This document shows, in pieces, positions 1-8,861 of a DNA stretch of 64,000 nt; the first letter of the stretch is position 1; each line of letters begins with the position of its first letter. The notes under the pieces are model-generated. The model had not been told where the DNA came from. It ran no database searches and saw nothing but the letters and a program-made list of their open reading frames with translations. Where the stretch lies: contig CP016093.1 of the NCBI GenBank assembly GCA_001664005.1, forward strand, positions 1,743,001 to 1,807,000. The letters are read 5' to 3'. The position numbers and the translations under genes are program-made. Source of the stretch: Rhizobiales bacterium NRL2. GTDB taxonomy: Bacteria > Pseudomonadota > Alphaproteobacteria > Minwuiales > Minwuiaceae.

Positions 1-468
1 GCGGCAGGTGGTCAGGAACGTGTTCACGGCGCGGACGCCGGTATCCAGCGGCTCGCCCACGCGGTCGCGGAGATGCGCCGACGGCGGGCGGGCACGCAAC
101 AGGCAGGTACGGGGGCCGGCGATGAGCGGCGGGCCGCCGTCGATGGGCTCGCCCAGAGCGTTGACCACCCGGCCGAGCCAGGAAACGTCGGGACGGATTT
201 CCGGCTGGTCCGACTTGACGGCGGCCTTGCAGCCGATGCCGACGCCATCCAGCGCGCCGAAGGGCAGGGCGAGCGCCTGATCGCCGCGGAAGCCGACGAT
301 CTCGGCCTCTACCGGGCGGCCGTCGCGGGCCGCCAGCTCCACGCGCGCACCGACGCTGAGGCGCCAGGCGATGCCGGCGATTTCGACCATCAGTCCCTGG
401 ACGGCGGAAACCCGTCCGTAGTGGCTGCGGGACGAGATCCGATCAAGTTCAGCCAGCAAAGTCCGCAA
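1..468 (-). CDS. fliI: Flagellar protein export ATPase FliI, N-terminal part (cut by window edge)
   Basis: FliI is the ATPase of the flagellar type III export apparatus. It acts at the cytoplasmic face of the basal body with FliH and FliJ. The visible 156 residues carry the N-terminal beta-barrel domain and the start of the ATPase domain, including LGRVVNALGEPIDGG, typical of F1/FliI-type ATPases. The Walker A region lies beyond the window edge. No ATG fits: the frame opens after a TAG, and I chose the TTG at 468, which gives an N-terminus MRTLLAELDR similar to other alphaproteobacterial FliI proteins. The gene is divergent from ctrA, and the intervening CtrA box suggests control by CtrA. Identity is firm; the start codon is inferred. 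Confidence 0.87.
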   Translation of the reverse strand, partial: MRTLLAELDRISSRSHYGRVSAVQGLMVEIAGIAWRLSVGARVELAARDGRPVEAEIVGFRGDQALALPFGALDGVGIGCKAAVKSDQPEIRPDVSWLGRVVNALGEPIDGGPPLIAGPRTCLLRARPPSAHLRDRVGEPLDTGVRAVNTFLTTCR

Positions 469-587
469 CGCGCCGATCCCCTATCTCCGGTCCCGATGAC
501 TGGAGCGATGATTCTCCGGTCAGGCTTAATTCCGGGTAAACGCGATACAGGTCACGGTTATCCCGGCGTTCAGAATTGTTAACGGCG

Positions 588-602
588 TTAACCCTCGGTT
601 AA
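588..602. promoter_or_regulatory. CtrA-binding box TTAA-N7-TTAA
   Basis: TTAA at 588-591 and TTAA at 599-602 are separated by exactly seven bases, which matches the canonical CtrA box. Further TTAA half-sites lie at 579-582, 605-608 and 622-625. The site sits in the 189-bp gap between the divergent fliI and ctrA genes, so it could serve autoregulation of ctrA and cell-cycle control of fliI. Site recognition is direct; the function is inferred. Confidence 0.75.
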
Positions 603-657
603 GATTAATCGCGCAGATTGCTTAACCAAGGTCGTTGTCTTTGCGAGGAACCTCAGG

Positions 658-1353
658 ATGCGTGTGCTGTTGATTGAAGACGACATGGCGATGTCGCGCG
701 GCATCGAGACGATGCTGGCTTCGGACGGGTTCAACGTCTATGCGACGGATCTGGGCGAGGAAGGCCTCGATCTGGGCAAGCTGTACGACTACGACATCAT
801 CCTGCTGGACCTGAACCTGCCCGACATGCACGGCTACGATGTGCTGAAGCGTCTTCGGGTTTCCAAGGTCGATACCCCGGTTCTGATCCTCTCCGGCATG
901 GGCGACGTGGGCGATATCGTGAAGGGGCTCGGCTTCGGCGCTGACGACTACATCACCAAGCCGTTCCGCCGCGAGGAACTGGTCGCCCGCATTCATGCGA
1001 TCGTGCGCCGCTCCAAGGGTCACGCCCAGTCGGTCATCCGCACCGGCAAGCTGACGGTCAACCTGGACACCAAGTCCGTCGAGGTCGAGGCCCAGCGCAT
1101 CCATCTGACCGGCAAGGAATACGCGATGCTGGAGCTGCTTTCGCTCCGCAAGGGCACGACGCTGACAAAGGAGATGTTCCTCAACCATCTCTATGGCGGC
1201 CTCGACGAGCCGGAGCTGAAGATCATCGACGTCTTCATCTGCAAGCTGCGCAAGAAGCTTGCCTCGGCCACCGGCGGCGACCACTACATCGAGACGGTGT
1301 GGGGCCGCGGCTACGTGCTGCGCGATCCGGAGGCGGCCGAAGCCGCCGCCTGA
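658..1353 (+). CDS. ctrA: Cell-cycle response regulator CtrA
   Basis: This 231-residue protein is the master response regulator of alphaproteobacterial cell cycle, motility and development genes. It has an N-terminal receiver domain (about 1-120) with acidic pocket E7-D8-D9, phosphoacceptor D51 in LLDLNLPD and the TKPF lysine. An OmpR-type winged-helix DNA-binding domain follows (about 125-225, ending in [13 protein letters not shown]). Length and sequence pattern are those of CtrA rather than of a generic OmpR regulator, and the neighbouring fliI and CtrA box support this. Phosphorylation through CckA-ChpT is known for the family but not visible here. A strong intrinsic terminator follows. 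Confidence 0.96.
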   Translation: MRVLLIEDDMAMSRGIETMLASDGFNVYATDLGEEGLDLGKLYDYDIILLDLNLPDMHGYDVLKRLRVSKVDTPVLILSGMGDVGDIVKGLGFGADDYITKPFRREELVARIHAIVRRSKGHAQSVIRTGKLTVNLDTKSVEVEAQRIHLTGKEYAMLELLSLRKGTTLTKEMFLNHLYGGLDEPELKIIDVFICKLRKKLASATGGDHYIETVWGRGYVLRDPEAAEAAA

Positions 1354-1384
1354 CGGCGCACCGTTCTTATCCGCTGAATTCGGG

Positions 1385-1420
1385 AACGCTCCGGCCTTCG
1401 GGCCGGGGCGTTTCTCATTT
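1385..1420 (+). terminator. Intrinsic terminator of ctrA
   Basis: A 12-bp stem (1385-1396 with 1401-1412, one G-U wobble) closes on a TTCG tetraloop and runs into a T-rich tail, TTTCTCATTT. It lies 31 bases after the ctrA stop and overlaps the end of the convergent gene. Confidence 0.85.
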
Positions 1421-2017
1421 CGGGCGGCGCCAGGCCTTCAGATCTTTCGCCAGCAGGCGCCGCGCGTCCGGCGGCAGGGTCTGGAGCCAGCGCCGGAAGC
1501 CGTTGCGGATGTCGGCTTCGTCGATCTCCTCGTGATGGGCGTGGACCAGGACATCCCTGTAGTCCTCGATGTCCTCGATGCCCCACTCGTTGTCCTTCGG
1601 ATCGAAGGCTTCGAGCTTCGCCCGGATGGCGGGCCGCGCCAGGACGGCGGCGGCCAGAAGTTCATCCTCCAGCTCGTAGCCGGCCCATTCGCGCCACCAG
1701 ATCGTGCTCTGCGGGCGATCCAGCAGATAGGCATAGGTCAGGGCCGCCTCGACGGGTACAGCCCGCGCCCGCGCCACGGCTTCCAGTTTCTGGTTGCTGC
1801 GCGTCTCGTCCACCTCGATGACGGCGAACTTGAACTGGGTCAGCCCGTCGTCCCGCCAGACGGTCAGCGCGTCCTTCGGGACGATGAGGTCGTCGCCGCG
1901 GCCGCGGCCACGCGCGCCGGGCGCCCCGTGCCGGGCGCCTGTAGGGGCGCGCCGGGGACCGGACGGGCCCTGCCGCCGCTCGCCGCCGCTGTGGTTCTTC
2001 TTCGGACCGTTCGCCAA
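1415..2017 (-). CDS. Hypothetical protein, 200 aa
   Basis: I do not recognise a named family. The first 40 residues are basic and rich in Gly, Pro and Arg. The remainder is a compact, acidic, probably alpha-helical cytoplasmic domain with a WWREWAGYELEDELL segment and a C-terminal GFRRWLQTLPPDARRLLAKDL segment. I chose a TTG start at 2017 because GGGAG lies seven bases upstream. The in-frame ATG at 2053 falls inside the hairpin loop of the ilvE terminator and is unlikely. No signal peptide or membrane segment is seen. The gene is convergent with ctrA, and its stop overlaps the ctrA terminator. Confidence 0.65.
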   Translation of the reverse strand: MANGPKKNHSGGERRQGPSGPRRAPTGARHGAPGARGRGRGDDLIVPKDALTVWRDDGLTQFKFAVIEVDETRSNQKLEAVARARAVPVEAALTYAYLLDRPQSTIWWREWAGYELEDELLAAAVLARPAIRAKLEAFDPKDNEWGIEDIEDYRDVLVHAHHEEIDEADIRNGFRRWLQTLPPDARRLLAKDLKAWRRPK

Positions 2018-2035
2018 GGGATGTCTCCCGCAAAT

Positions 2036-2070
2036 GAAAGGGGCGGCCTCCATATAGGAGAACCGCCCCT
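2036..2070 (-). terminator. Intrinsic terminator downstream of ilvE
   Basis: The outer arms AGGGGCGG (2039-2046) and CCGCCCCT (2063-2070) are perfectly complementary. An inner CTCC/GGAG stem closes on a five-base loop. Read on the minus strand, the hairpin is followed by TTCATTT. It lies between ilvE and the next leftward gene. Confidence 0.7.
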
Positions 2071-2094
2071 CCGGCGAAAGGTGAATGCCGTGGT

Positions 2095-2982
2095 TCAGGC
2101 CGCGGCGGCGCTGTTCTTGCGGCGCACTTCGGCGTCATAGTCGGCGATGAGCTGCTCGCAGATCGTCCCCGGCTGGAAGCTGTAGGGCCCGATCTCGCGC
2201 ACCGGCGTCACCTCGGCGGCGGTGCCGGTCAGGAAGCATTCCTCGAAATCGGCCATCTCCTCGGGCATGATCGGCCGCTCGACCACCTTGATGCCGCGCC
2301 GGCCGGCGAGTTCGATCGCCGTGCGGCGGGTGATGCCGTCCAGGAAGCAGTCCGGCGTCGGCGTGTGCAGCACGCCGGCCTTGGAGAAGAAGATGTTGGC
2401 GCCGGTCGCCTCGGCCACCCGGCCGCGCCAGTCCAGCATCAGCGCGTCCTGATAGCCTTCCGATTCCGCCCGGTGCTTCGACAGGGTGCAGATCATGTAG
2501 AGGCCGGCGGCCTTGGAGTCCGTGGGCGCCGTGGCCGGGTCGGGCCGGCGCCATTTGGAGATCTGCAGCCTGATGCCGCGCAGACGTTCCTCCGGCGCGA
2601 AGTAGCTCGGCCACTCCCAGACGGCGATGGCGAGGTTGATGCGATTGGCCTGGGCGGAGACGCCCATCATCTCGCTGCCGCGCCAGGCCACGGGCCGGAC
2701 ATAGCCGTCGACGATGCTGTTGGCCTCGACCGTCTGACGGCAGGCCGCGTCGATCTCCTCCACCGAGTAGGGGATCTCGAAGTCCAGCAGTTCGGCGGAT
2801 CGGACCAGGCGCTGGCTGTGCTCCGTCAGCTTGAAGATCTCGCCGCCATAAACCCGTTCACCCTCGAATACGCAACTGGCATAGTGCAGGCCATGCGTCA
2901 GCACGTGCACATTGGCGTCCTGCCACGGAACGAGTTCTCCGTTGTACCAGATCAGACCGTCCAGGTCGGCGAAGTTGCTCAT
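2095..2982 (-). CDS. ilvE: Branched-chain amino acid aminotransferase
   Basis: A fold-type IV PLP enzyme of 295 residues that interconverts Leu, Ile and Val with their 2-oxo acids in the cytoplasm. Family features are HYASCVFEGERVY near residue 33, the PLP lysine K157 in TDSKAAGLY, GRVAEATGANIF and FLTGTAAEVTPV near the C-terminus. Length fits the family. The gene is divergent from a MarR-type regulator across a 72-bp gap that also carries a palindrome, so that regulator may influence it. Confidence 0.93.
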   Translation of the reverse strand: MSNFADLDGLIWYNGELVPWQDANVHVLTHGLHYASCVFEGERVYGGEIFKLTEHSQRLVRSAELLDFEIPYSVEEIDAACRQTVEANSIVDGYVRPVAWRGSEMMGVSAQANRINLAIAVWEWPSYFAPEERLRGIRLQISKWRRPDPATAPTDSKAAGLYMICTLSKHRAESEGYQDALMLDWRGRVAEATGANIFFSKAGVLHTPTPDCFLDGITRRTAIELAGRRGIKVVERPIMPEEMADFEECFLTGTAAEVTPVREIGPYSFQPGTICEQLIADYDAEVRRKNSAAAA

Positions 2983-3048
2983 TTTCGGCCTCGTTTGTAC
3001 GAATGTGTCTCCAAAGGCATGCGTTTCGTAACATTGTGAGGAATATAT

Positions 3049-3063
3049 GTCAACATGGTTGAC
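3049..3063. promoter_or_regulatory. Palindrome over the start codon of the MarR gene
   Basis: GTCAAC (3049-3054) and GTTGAC (3058-3063) form a perfect 6-bp inverted repeat whose three-base centre is the ATG of the MarR gene. Size and symmetry fit a winged-helix dimer operator. An autoregulatory role is inferred. Confidence 0.45.
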
Positions 3064-3552
3064 TTAAATAAGTTGAGCTCGGCCAGCCTGGCGCCGGAGG
3101 AGCCCGCGGTGCGTCAGGCGATCGAACTCCTGTTCTTCGCCTACCGCGATTTCACGTCCGGCCCCGACGAGGTCCTCGCCGATTTCGGCTATGGGCGCGC
3201 GCACCATCGCGTGATCCATTTCGTGGGCCGGAATCCGGGGATCACGGTGCAACAGCTGCTGCGGATCCTGCGGATAACCAAGCAGTCGCTCTCGCGTGTG
3301 CTGGGCGCGCTGATCCACGACGGCTACATCGAACAGGTCAAGGGCCGGCGCGACAAGCGGCTGCGGCACCTGCACCTGACCGATCGCGGACGGGAGCTGG
3401 AGGCGGCCTGCTCGGCGCCGCAACGCCGCCTGGTCGCCGAGGCTTTCGCCGAAGCCGGCATCGACGCCGTGCACGGCTATACCGCTGTACTCAAGGCGTT
3501 GATCGATCCGGGCGACCGGGCCGATGTGCTGGCCATGATCGAAAAGGACTGA
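3055..3552 (+). CDS. MarR-family transcriptional regulator (PetP-like)
   Basis: A 165-residue winged-helix regulator. Helix-turn-helix and wing are clear (PGITVQQLLRILRITKQSLSRVLGALIHDGYIEQ, roughly residues 62-96, then RRDKRLRHLHLTDRG). It is the first gene of a likely operon with a response regulator (5-bp gap) and a histidine kinase. A MarR gene next to an OmpR-type regulator resembles the petP-petR pair of Rhodobacter, but the specific function is inference. A palindrome covers its start codon. Confidence 0.85.
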   Translation: MVDLNKLSSASLAPEEPAVRQAIELLFFAYRDFTSGPDEVLADFGYGRAHHRVIHFVGRNPGITVQQLLRILRITKQSLSRVLGALIHDGYIEQVKGRRDKRLRHLHLTDRGRELEAACSAPQRRLVAEAFAEAGIDAVHGYTAVLKALIDPGDRADVLAMIEKD

Positions 3553-3557
3553 CCGGA

Positions 3558-4259
3558 TTGGAGGACGCGGCCCACATCCTGATCGTCGATGACGACAGCC
3601 GGCTGCGCGATCTGCTGAAACGCTATCTCGGCGCCAACGGCTACCGCGTTTCCGAGGCGCCGGACACCGCCGACGCCGAAGGCCGGCTTCGGGGCATCGT
3701 CTTCGATCTGCTGATCCTCGACGTCATGCTGCCCGGCGAGGACGGGCGTAGTTTCGCACAGCGGCTGAGGAAGCTGGGCCATGACGTGCCGATCCTGATG
3801 CTGACCGCGCTGGGGGAGGCCGCCGACCGCATCTCCGGGCTCGAGGCCGGCGTCGACGACTACATGCCGAAGCCGTTCGAGCCGAAGGAACTGCTGCTCA
3901 GGGTCCAGGCCATCCTGCGCCGCGAGCGGCGTCTCAGAACGGAGCGCGTCATCCGCTTCGGCGTCTACAGCTTCGACCGCAGCTCGAAGCGCCTGTCGCG
4001 GGAGGGCGAGCCGGTGCGGCTGACCTCCGGCGAGGCCGCGCTGCTGTTCCTGCTCTCTGCCCGGCCCGGCGAGACGCTCAGCCGGGAGGCCCTGGCTGGC
4101 AATATCGGCAATGACGGCGACGCCTCGGGACGCGCCATAGACGTGCAGATCACCCGGCTCAGGCGCAAGCTGGAGCGCGACCCGCGCAATCCCGTGCATC
4201 TGCAGACCGTTCGCGGCGAAGGCTACGTCCTGCACGCGGAGCCGGCGGACCAGGCCTGA
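3558..4259 (+). CDS. OmpR-family response regulator (PetR-like)
   Basis: This 233-residue two-component output regulator has a receiver domain (acidic D11-D12-D13, phosphoacceptor D55 in LLILDVMLPGEDG, PKPFEPKELL) and a C-terminal OmpR winged helix ending QTVRGEGYVLH. The start is TTG, with AAGGA nine bases upstream. The stop overlaps the kinase start as TGATG, so the two are co-translated. The cognate kinase is almost certainly the next gene. Targets are unknown. Confidence 0.92.
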   Translation: MEDAAHILIVDDDSRLRDLLKRYLGANGYRVSEAPDTADAEGRLRGIVFDLLILDVMLPGEDGRSFAQRLRKLGHDVPILMLTALGEAADRISGLEAGVDDYMPKPFEPKELLLRVQAILRRERRLRTERVIRFGVYSFDRSSKRLSREGEPVRLTSGEAALLFLLSARPGETLSREALAGNIGNDGDASGRAIDVQITRLRRKLERDPRNPVHLQTVRGEGYVLHAEPADQA

Positions 4260-5608
4260 TGCGCATCCCCTTTCCGTTCGATCTGGGCCTCCGGCGCGCG
4301 CTGCCCAAGCGGCTGTTTCCCAGAGCGCTGCTGATCATCATCATGCCCATGATCGTGCTGCAGGCGATCGTCGCCTGGCTGTTCTACGAACGGCACTGGA
4401 AGTCCGTCTCCGCCCACATGGCCTATGGCGTGGCCGGCGAGATCGTGATGATCATCGAGCAGATCCGGCGCGATCCGGACCCGGAGTCGCGCGAATACAT
4501 CTTCAACGTCGCCGCGCGCAGCCTCGGCCTGCGGGTGCAGTACTTCCCCGGCGACACGCTGGACAACCCGGTCACGCCGACGACCTACGACGAATCCGAG
4601 TTCTCGCTGAAGGACCGGATGCTGGCGCGCTTTCTGGTGCAGCGGTTGCAGCGGCCGTTCCTGATCGACACGGAAACCGAGCCGCGCAACTTCATCGTCT
4701 CCGTCGAGATGGCCGACGGCGTGCTGCGCATGACCACCCGCGACACCCGGCTCTATACGCTGACCCTGGAGGTGGTGATCGTCGGCATGTTGCTGACCTC
4801 CGTGGTGGCGCTGATCATCGCCATCCTGTTCCTGCGCAACCAGGTGCGCCCGATCCGCTGGCTGGCCTCGGCGGCGGAGAAGTTCGGCAAGGGACAGGAG
4901 GCGCCGGACTTCCGGCCCAGCGGCGCGGCGGAGGTGCGCCAGGCGGCGCGCAACCTGCTGGAGATGAAGAACCGCCTGACCCGCCAGATCGAGCAGCGCA
5001 GCGAGATGCTGGCAGGAGTCAGCCACGACCTGCGCGCGCCGCTCACGCGGATGAAGCTGCAGCTCGCCATGCTGGGGGAATCGCCGGAGATCGAGGCGCT
5101 GCGCAGCGACGTCGCCGACATGCAGCGCATGGTCGACGACTATCTCGCCTTCGCCCGCGGCCAGGATCAGGAGCCGGCGGAGCCGCTCGACCTGCGCGAC
5201 CTGATCGCCGCGGTCGAGGCCGACATGCTGCGCCAGGGCGTCGGCATCGAGACGCGCGTGACGGGCGACATGCAGATGATGGGGCGGCCGAACGCGCTGA
5301 AACGGTGTCTGGTCAACCTGCTCGACAACAGCCGGCGCTTCGCCACCTCCATCGTGCTTCAGGCGGAGCGGCGGGCGAACCAGATTCTCATCCGCATCGA
5401 CGACAACGGGCCGGGCATTCCCGCCAACCAGCGCGTCGAGGTCTTCCGGCCCTTCCGCCGCCTCGACAATGCCCGCGGTCCCGACCAGAGCGGCGCCGGG
5501 CTGGGCCTGACCATCGCGCGCGACGTTGTGCGCCGCCATGGCGGCGACATCCGCCTGCTCGACGCTCCGGGCGGCGGCCTGCGCGTCGAGATGCGGATAC
5601 CGGTCTGA
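4259..5608 (+). CDS. Inner-membrane sensor histidine kinase (EnvZ-like)
   Basis: A 449-residue kinase. TM1 lies near residues 23-43 and TM2 near 170-192, framing a periplasmic sensor of about 125 residues. HAMP and HisKA follow (GVSHDLRAPLTR, phosphoacceptor H256). The HATPase domain has an N box (LVNLLDNSRRF), G1 (DDNGPGIP) and G2 (GAGLGLTIARDVV). All catalytic boxes are present. It is translationally coupled to the response regulator upstream. The signal sensed cannot be told from sequence. Confidence 0.92.
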   Translation: MRIPFPFDLGLRRALPKRLFPRALLIIIMPMIVLQAIVAWLFYERHWKSVSAHMAYGVAGEIVMIIEQIRRDPDPESREYIFNVAARSLGLRVQYFPGDTLDNPVTPTTYDESEFSLKDRMLARFLVQRLQRPFLIDTETEPRNFIVSVEMADGVLRMTTRDTRLYTLTLEVVIVGMLLTSVVALIIAILFLRNQVRPIRWLASAAEKFGKGQEAPDFRPSGAAEVRQAARNLLEMKNRLTRQIEQRSEMLAGVSHDLRAPLTRMKLQLAMLGESPEIEALRSDVADMQRMVDDYLAFARGQDQEPAEPLDLRDLIAAVEADMLRQGVGIETRVTGDMQMMGRPNALKRCLVNLLDNSRRFATSIVLQAERRANQILIRIDDNGPGIPANQRVEVFRPFRRLDNARGPDQSGAGLGLTIARDVVRRHGGDIRLLDAPGGGLRVEMRIPV

Positions 5609-5618
5609 GGACTACTCG

Positions 5619-5650
5619 GCGGCCCGGGTCTCGCGCAGGCGGCGGGCCGC
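5619..5650. terminator. GC-rich hairpin between convergent genes
   Basis: GCGGCCCG (5619-5626) and CGGGCCGC (5643-5650) pair perfectly across a 16-base loop in the 45-bp gap between the kinase gene and the convergent oxidoreductase gene. There is no T-run, so a terminator role is only possible. Confidence 0.3.
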
Positions 5651-5653
5651 GGA

Positions 5654-6736
5654 TCAGGAGAGGCGGGTCAGCGTTCCTTCGGCCTCTGTGACCAGTTCGG
5701 CGACCACGTTCGCCACGGACTTGCGTTCCCGGCTGTAGGCGATGGACTGGCCGGCCGGGTGGTGCATCAGAGGCTCGACGCCGTGCTCGTCGATGGCGCC
5801 CAGCAGATCGCCGACCAGAATATCCTGATAGGGCATCTTCAGCGGCGCCGGGGCATCCGGCGCGGCCCATTCCTCTGACCAGGCGGAGCGGATCTGGCGC
5901 AGTGTCTTGCCGGAATCGGCGCGGCTGATGACGGTGTCGTCGCTGCCCGCGGCGAGCAGCTTCCCGACCAGGACGTCTTGCAGCGCATGTTCGTGGGTGG
6001 TCAGCCAGGCCGTGCCGAGCCAGACGCCCTGTGCGCCGAGCGCGTAGGATGCGGCGATATGGCGGCCCGTGGCGACGCCGCCGGCGGCCAGCACGGGGAT
6101 GTCGCCACAGGCGTCGACCACCTGCGGTATGAGCGAGAAGGTGCCGATCTGTCCGGTATGGGCGCCGGCGTCATAGCCCTGGGCCACGATGATCTCCGCG
6201 CCGTTGCGGATTGCGGCCTCGGCATGGCGGGCGCTGCCGACCAACGCGAGGGTGGTCTTGCCGTCGGATTTCGCATGGGCGACCGCCTCCGCCGGCGCGC
6301 CGATACCGCAGGCGAACAGGTCGACGTCGGAGGCCAGTACGGCGGCGATCTGCGCCTCGGCGACCTCGTCGGAGCGCAGGAACCGCGAGCGCATGCCGGG
6401 CTTCGTCGCCGCCGGCACGCCGTACTTCTCGTAGATACCCTTCACGAAGGCCTTGTGGTCTTCGGGCAGTTCCGCCTCGATGGCGGCCTTGTCGGCAGTC
6501 TTCGGCATTCCCCGCGGCAGCACCAGGTCGATGCCGAAGGGACGGCCGCCGACGCGGCGGCGGATCTCGGCCAGGCCACGCTCGATCTCCTCCGGCGTCT
6601 CCCGCGTCGCCCCCCAGACGCCCATGCAGCCGGCCTCCGCCAGCGCGCAGACGACGTCGATGGAGTGGGCAAAACCGAAGATCGGATATTTGAGGCCGAA
6701 GCGCTCGCCGATCGGTGTCTGCAGGGAAGAGGTCAT
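5654..6736 (-). CDS. Nitronate monooxygenase-like FMN oxidoreductase
   Basis: A 360-residue TIM-barrel flavoprotein of the 2-nitropropane dioxygenase / nitronate monooxygenase family. N-terminal YPIFGF, then EIIVAQGYDAGAHTGQIGT near residue 190 and DIPVLAAGGVATGRHIA near 220 match the FMN phosphate-binding region. Members oxidise alkyl nitronates or act as flavin-dependent enoyl reductases; the substrate here is unknown. It starts one base after the stop of the acyl-CoA synthetase gene (TGA-A-ATG), so the two are coupled and probably serve one pathway. Confidence 0.85.
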   Translation of the reverse strand: MTSSLQTPIGERFGLKYPIFGFAHSIDVVCALAEAGCMGVWGATRETPEEIERGLAEIRRRVGGRPFGIDLVLPRGMPKTADKAAIEAELPEDHKAFVKGIYEKYGVPAATKPGMRSRFLRSDEVAEAQIAAVLASDVDLFACGIGAPAEAVAHAKSDGKTTLALVGSARHAEAAIRNGAEIIVAQGYDAGAHTGQIGTFSLIPQVVDACGDIPVLAAGGVATGRHIAASYALGAQGVWLGTAWLTTHEHALQDVLVGKLLAAGSDDTVISRADSGKTLRQIRSAWSEEWAAPDAPAPLKMPYQDILVGDLLGAIDEHGVEPLMHHPAGQSIAYSRERKSVANVVAELVTEAEGTLTRLS

Positions 6737-6737
6737 T

Positions 6738-8834
6738 TCAGGCGTCCTTCAACTCGATCACGGCGTCGAGCGCCATGGCGCCCTGGCCGGCCGGCAGCAC
6801 GACGAAGGGATTGACGTCGACCGAGGTCAGCCGGTCGCGGTGAGCGGCGGCGAAGCGCGACATTGCCGCCAGCGCTTCGGCCAGCGCGTCGATGTCCGCG
6901 GGCGGGGCGCCGCGCACGCCGTCCAGCATGGCGCGGCCCCTGATCCCGTCGATCATGCGCCGCGCTTCCGCGGCGTCGAAAGGCGCGACGCGGAAGGTCA
7001 CGTCCTTCAGCACTTCGACGAAGACGCCGCCCAGGCCGAACATCACCGCCGGCCCGAAGATCGGATCGACATGGACGCCCATGATCGTTTCGACGCCGCC
7101 GGAAATCATCGGAGCGAGCAGCACGCCTTCCAGCTTCGCTTTCGGCGCCCTGGCCGCGACGGCCGTCATCATCTCCTCGAAGGCCGCGCGGACTTCCTCC
7201 GCCGAACCGACGCTCAGACGCACGCCGCCGACGTCGGTCTTGTGAACGATATCGGGTGAGACGATCTTCATCACCACGGGAAAGCCAAGCGCCTCAGCCG
7301 CTGCAGCCGCCGCCTCGGCGCTGCCGGCGAGCCGGGTCGGCATGACCGGAACCCCGGCGGCGGCCAGCGTCTCCAGGGCCTTCGCCTCGGTATAGGGGCC
7401 TGCGGCCAGCGGCGCCGCTTTCCCGACTTCCGGGTTCCAGGCGAAGTCCGTGGCGAATGCCCGGCTGAAATAGGCCCCGGCGGCGACGTAGCGGGTCGCG
7501 TGGGTGGCTTCCCGGAAGGCCGGCACGCCCGCGCCCTCGAACAGATGCTGGGCATCGTCGGACATCAGGCTCGAGACGGCGAAGGTCTTGTCCGGGTAGT
7601 CGGCCTTCAGCGAGCGCCACATCTGCAGGCTGGGCTCGACGTTCTCCGGGACCGACAGCGTCGCGCCCTGGAAGCCCACGACCGAATCGTAGTCGCCTTC
7701 GTCCAGCACCAGTCGCATCGCCTTTTCGAACAGGTCGGGCTGGTTGATGATCTGGCCGGTCACGTCCAGCGGGTTGTTGACGCCCGCATACGGCACGATT
7801 TCCTTGAATTTGGCCTGGGTGGGAGCGGGCAGCTCGGCAACGTCGAGGCCGCGCGCCGCGGCGTCGTCGGCCATCAGAACACCGACGCCGCCAGAGACGG
7901 TGACCAGCGCCGTGCGGTCGCCTGGCGGGCGGCCGCCGACGGCGATCGACGCGCCGAGGTCGAAGAATTCCTCGATCGAGCTGACCCGGTGAACGCCGAA
8001 CTGGTGGAACACGGCGTCGTAGATCGCGTCCGCACCGGCCAGCGCCGACGTGTGCGACTGGGCGGCGCGCGCGCCGGCGTCGGTGCGGCCGAGCTTGACT
8101 GCGACGACCGGCTTCTGCGCCTTCCGCGCGCGGGCGAGGGCGTCGAGGAAGGCCGGCCCGTCGCGCACGCCCTCGATATAGAGCAGGATGACCTCGGTGC
8201 CCGGATCGTCGACCAGGTAGTCGAGGCAGTCGGCGACGCCGACGTCGCCCTCATTGCCCGTCGTCAGCACGTGGCGGAAGCCGACGCCGCGGTCCATCGC
8301 CATGATGGCCGACAGTCCCCCGAACGCGCCGGACTGGCTGACCAGGCCGATGCGGCCTTCCGGCATCGGCCGCGCGAAGGCGGGATGGAAACTGGCCGGC
8401 ATGTTCAGCGCGAAGTTGGCGAAGCCCATGCAGTTCGGGCCGATGATGCGCATATCCGCTTCACGGCCGATCGCGGCCAGCCGGGCCTGCGCCTCGACGC
8501 CTTCGCCGCCGACCTCGGCGAAGCCCCCGGCGAAGACGATGACGCCGGCGACGCCCCTGGCGGCGCATTGTTTCAGCACGTCCTCGACCAGCGCGCCGGG
8601 CACAGCGCAGATGGCCAGATCGACGGCGCCGGGCACTTCGGCGATCGACGGATAGGCCTTCAGGCCCTGCACTTCGTCGCGATTGGGGTTGATCGGGTGA
8701 AGCTCGCCCCGGTAGCCCATGGACTTCAGCATGGCGACCGGCCGGCCGCCGATCCGCGTGGCGTCGCCCGAGGCGCCGATCACGGCGATCGAGCGCGCCT
8801 CGAACATGCGCTTCAGGTTCTGTTTTCTCGACAT
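6738..8834 (-). CDS. Acetate-CoA ligase family protein, NDP-forming acyl-CoA synthetase
   Basis: A 698-residue protein in which both functional halves of NDP-forming acyl-CoA synthetases are fused. It has a CoA-binding Rossmann domain (IAVIGASGDATRIGG near residue 15), a succinyl-CoA-ligase-like domain with the probable phosphohistidine in AAQSHTSALAGAD, and a C-terminal ATP-grasp domain (VMKIVSPDIVHKTDVGGV). It would convert a carboxylic acid to its CoA thioester or the reverse. I chose the ATG at 8834. A longer GTG frame to 8888 would start inside the terminator of the upstream gene. It is coupled to the oxidoreductase downstream. Confidence 0.9.
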   Translation of the reverse strand: MSRKQNLKRMFEARSIAVIGASGDATRIGGRPVAMLKSMGYRGELHPINPNRDEVQGLKAYPSIAEVPGAVDLAICAVPGALVEDVLKQCAARGVAGVIVFAGGFAEVGGEGVEAQARLAAIGREADMRIIGPNCMGFANFALNMPASFHPAFARPMPEGRIGLVSQSGAFGGLSAIMAMDRGVGFRHVLTTGNEGDVGVADCLDYLVDDPGTEVILLYIEGVRDGPAFLDALARARKAQKPVVAVKLGRTDAGARAAQSHTSALAGADAIYDAVFHQFGVHRVSSIEEFFDLGASIAVGGRPPGDRTALVTVSGGVGVLMADDAAARGLDVAELPAPTQAKFKEIVPYAGVNNPLDVTGQIINQPDLFEKAMRLVLDEGDYDSVVGFQGATLSVPENVEPSLQMWRSLKADYPDKTFAVSSLMSDDAQHLFEGAGVPAFREATHATRYVAAGAYFSRAFATDFAWNPEVGKAAPLAAGPYTEAKALETLAAAGVPVMPTRLAGSAEAAAAAAEALGFPVVMKIVSPDIVHKTDVGGVRLSVGSAEEVRAAFEEMMTAVAARAPKAKLEGVLLAPMISGGVETIMGVHVDPIFGPAVMFGLGGVFVEVLKDVTFRVAPFDAAEARRMIDGIRGRAMLDGVRGAPPADIDALAEALAAMSRFAAAHRDRLTSVDVNPFVVLPAGQGAMALDAVIELKDA

Positions 8835-8861
8835 GGATGCGTACTCGTCAATGAAAGGCAC

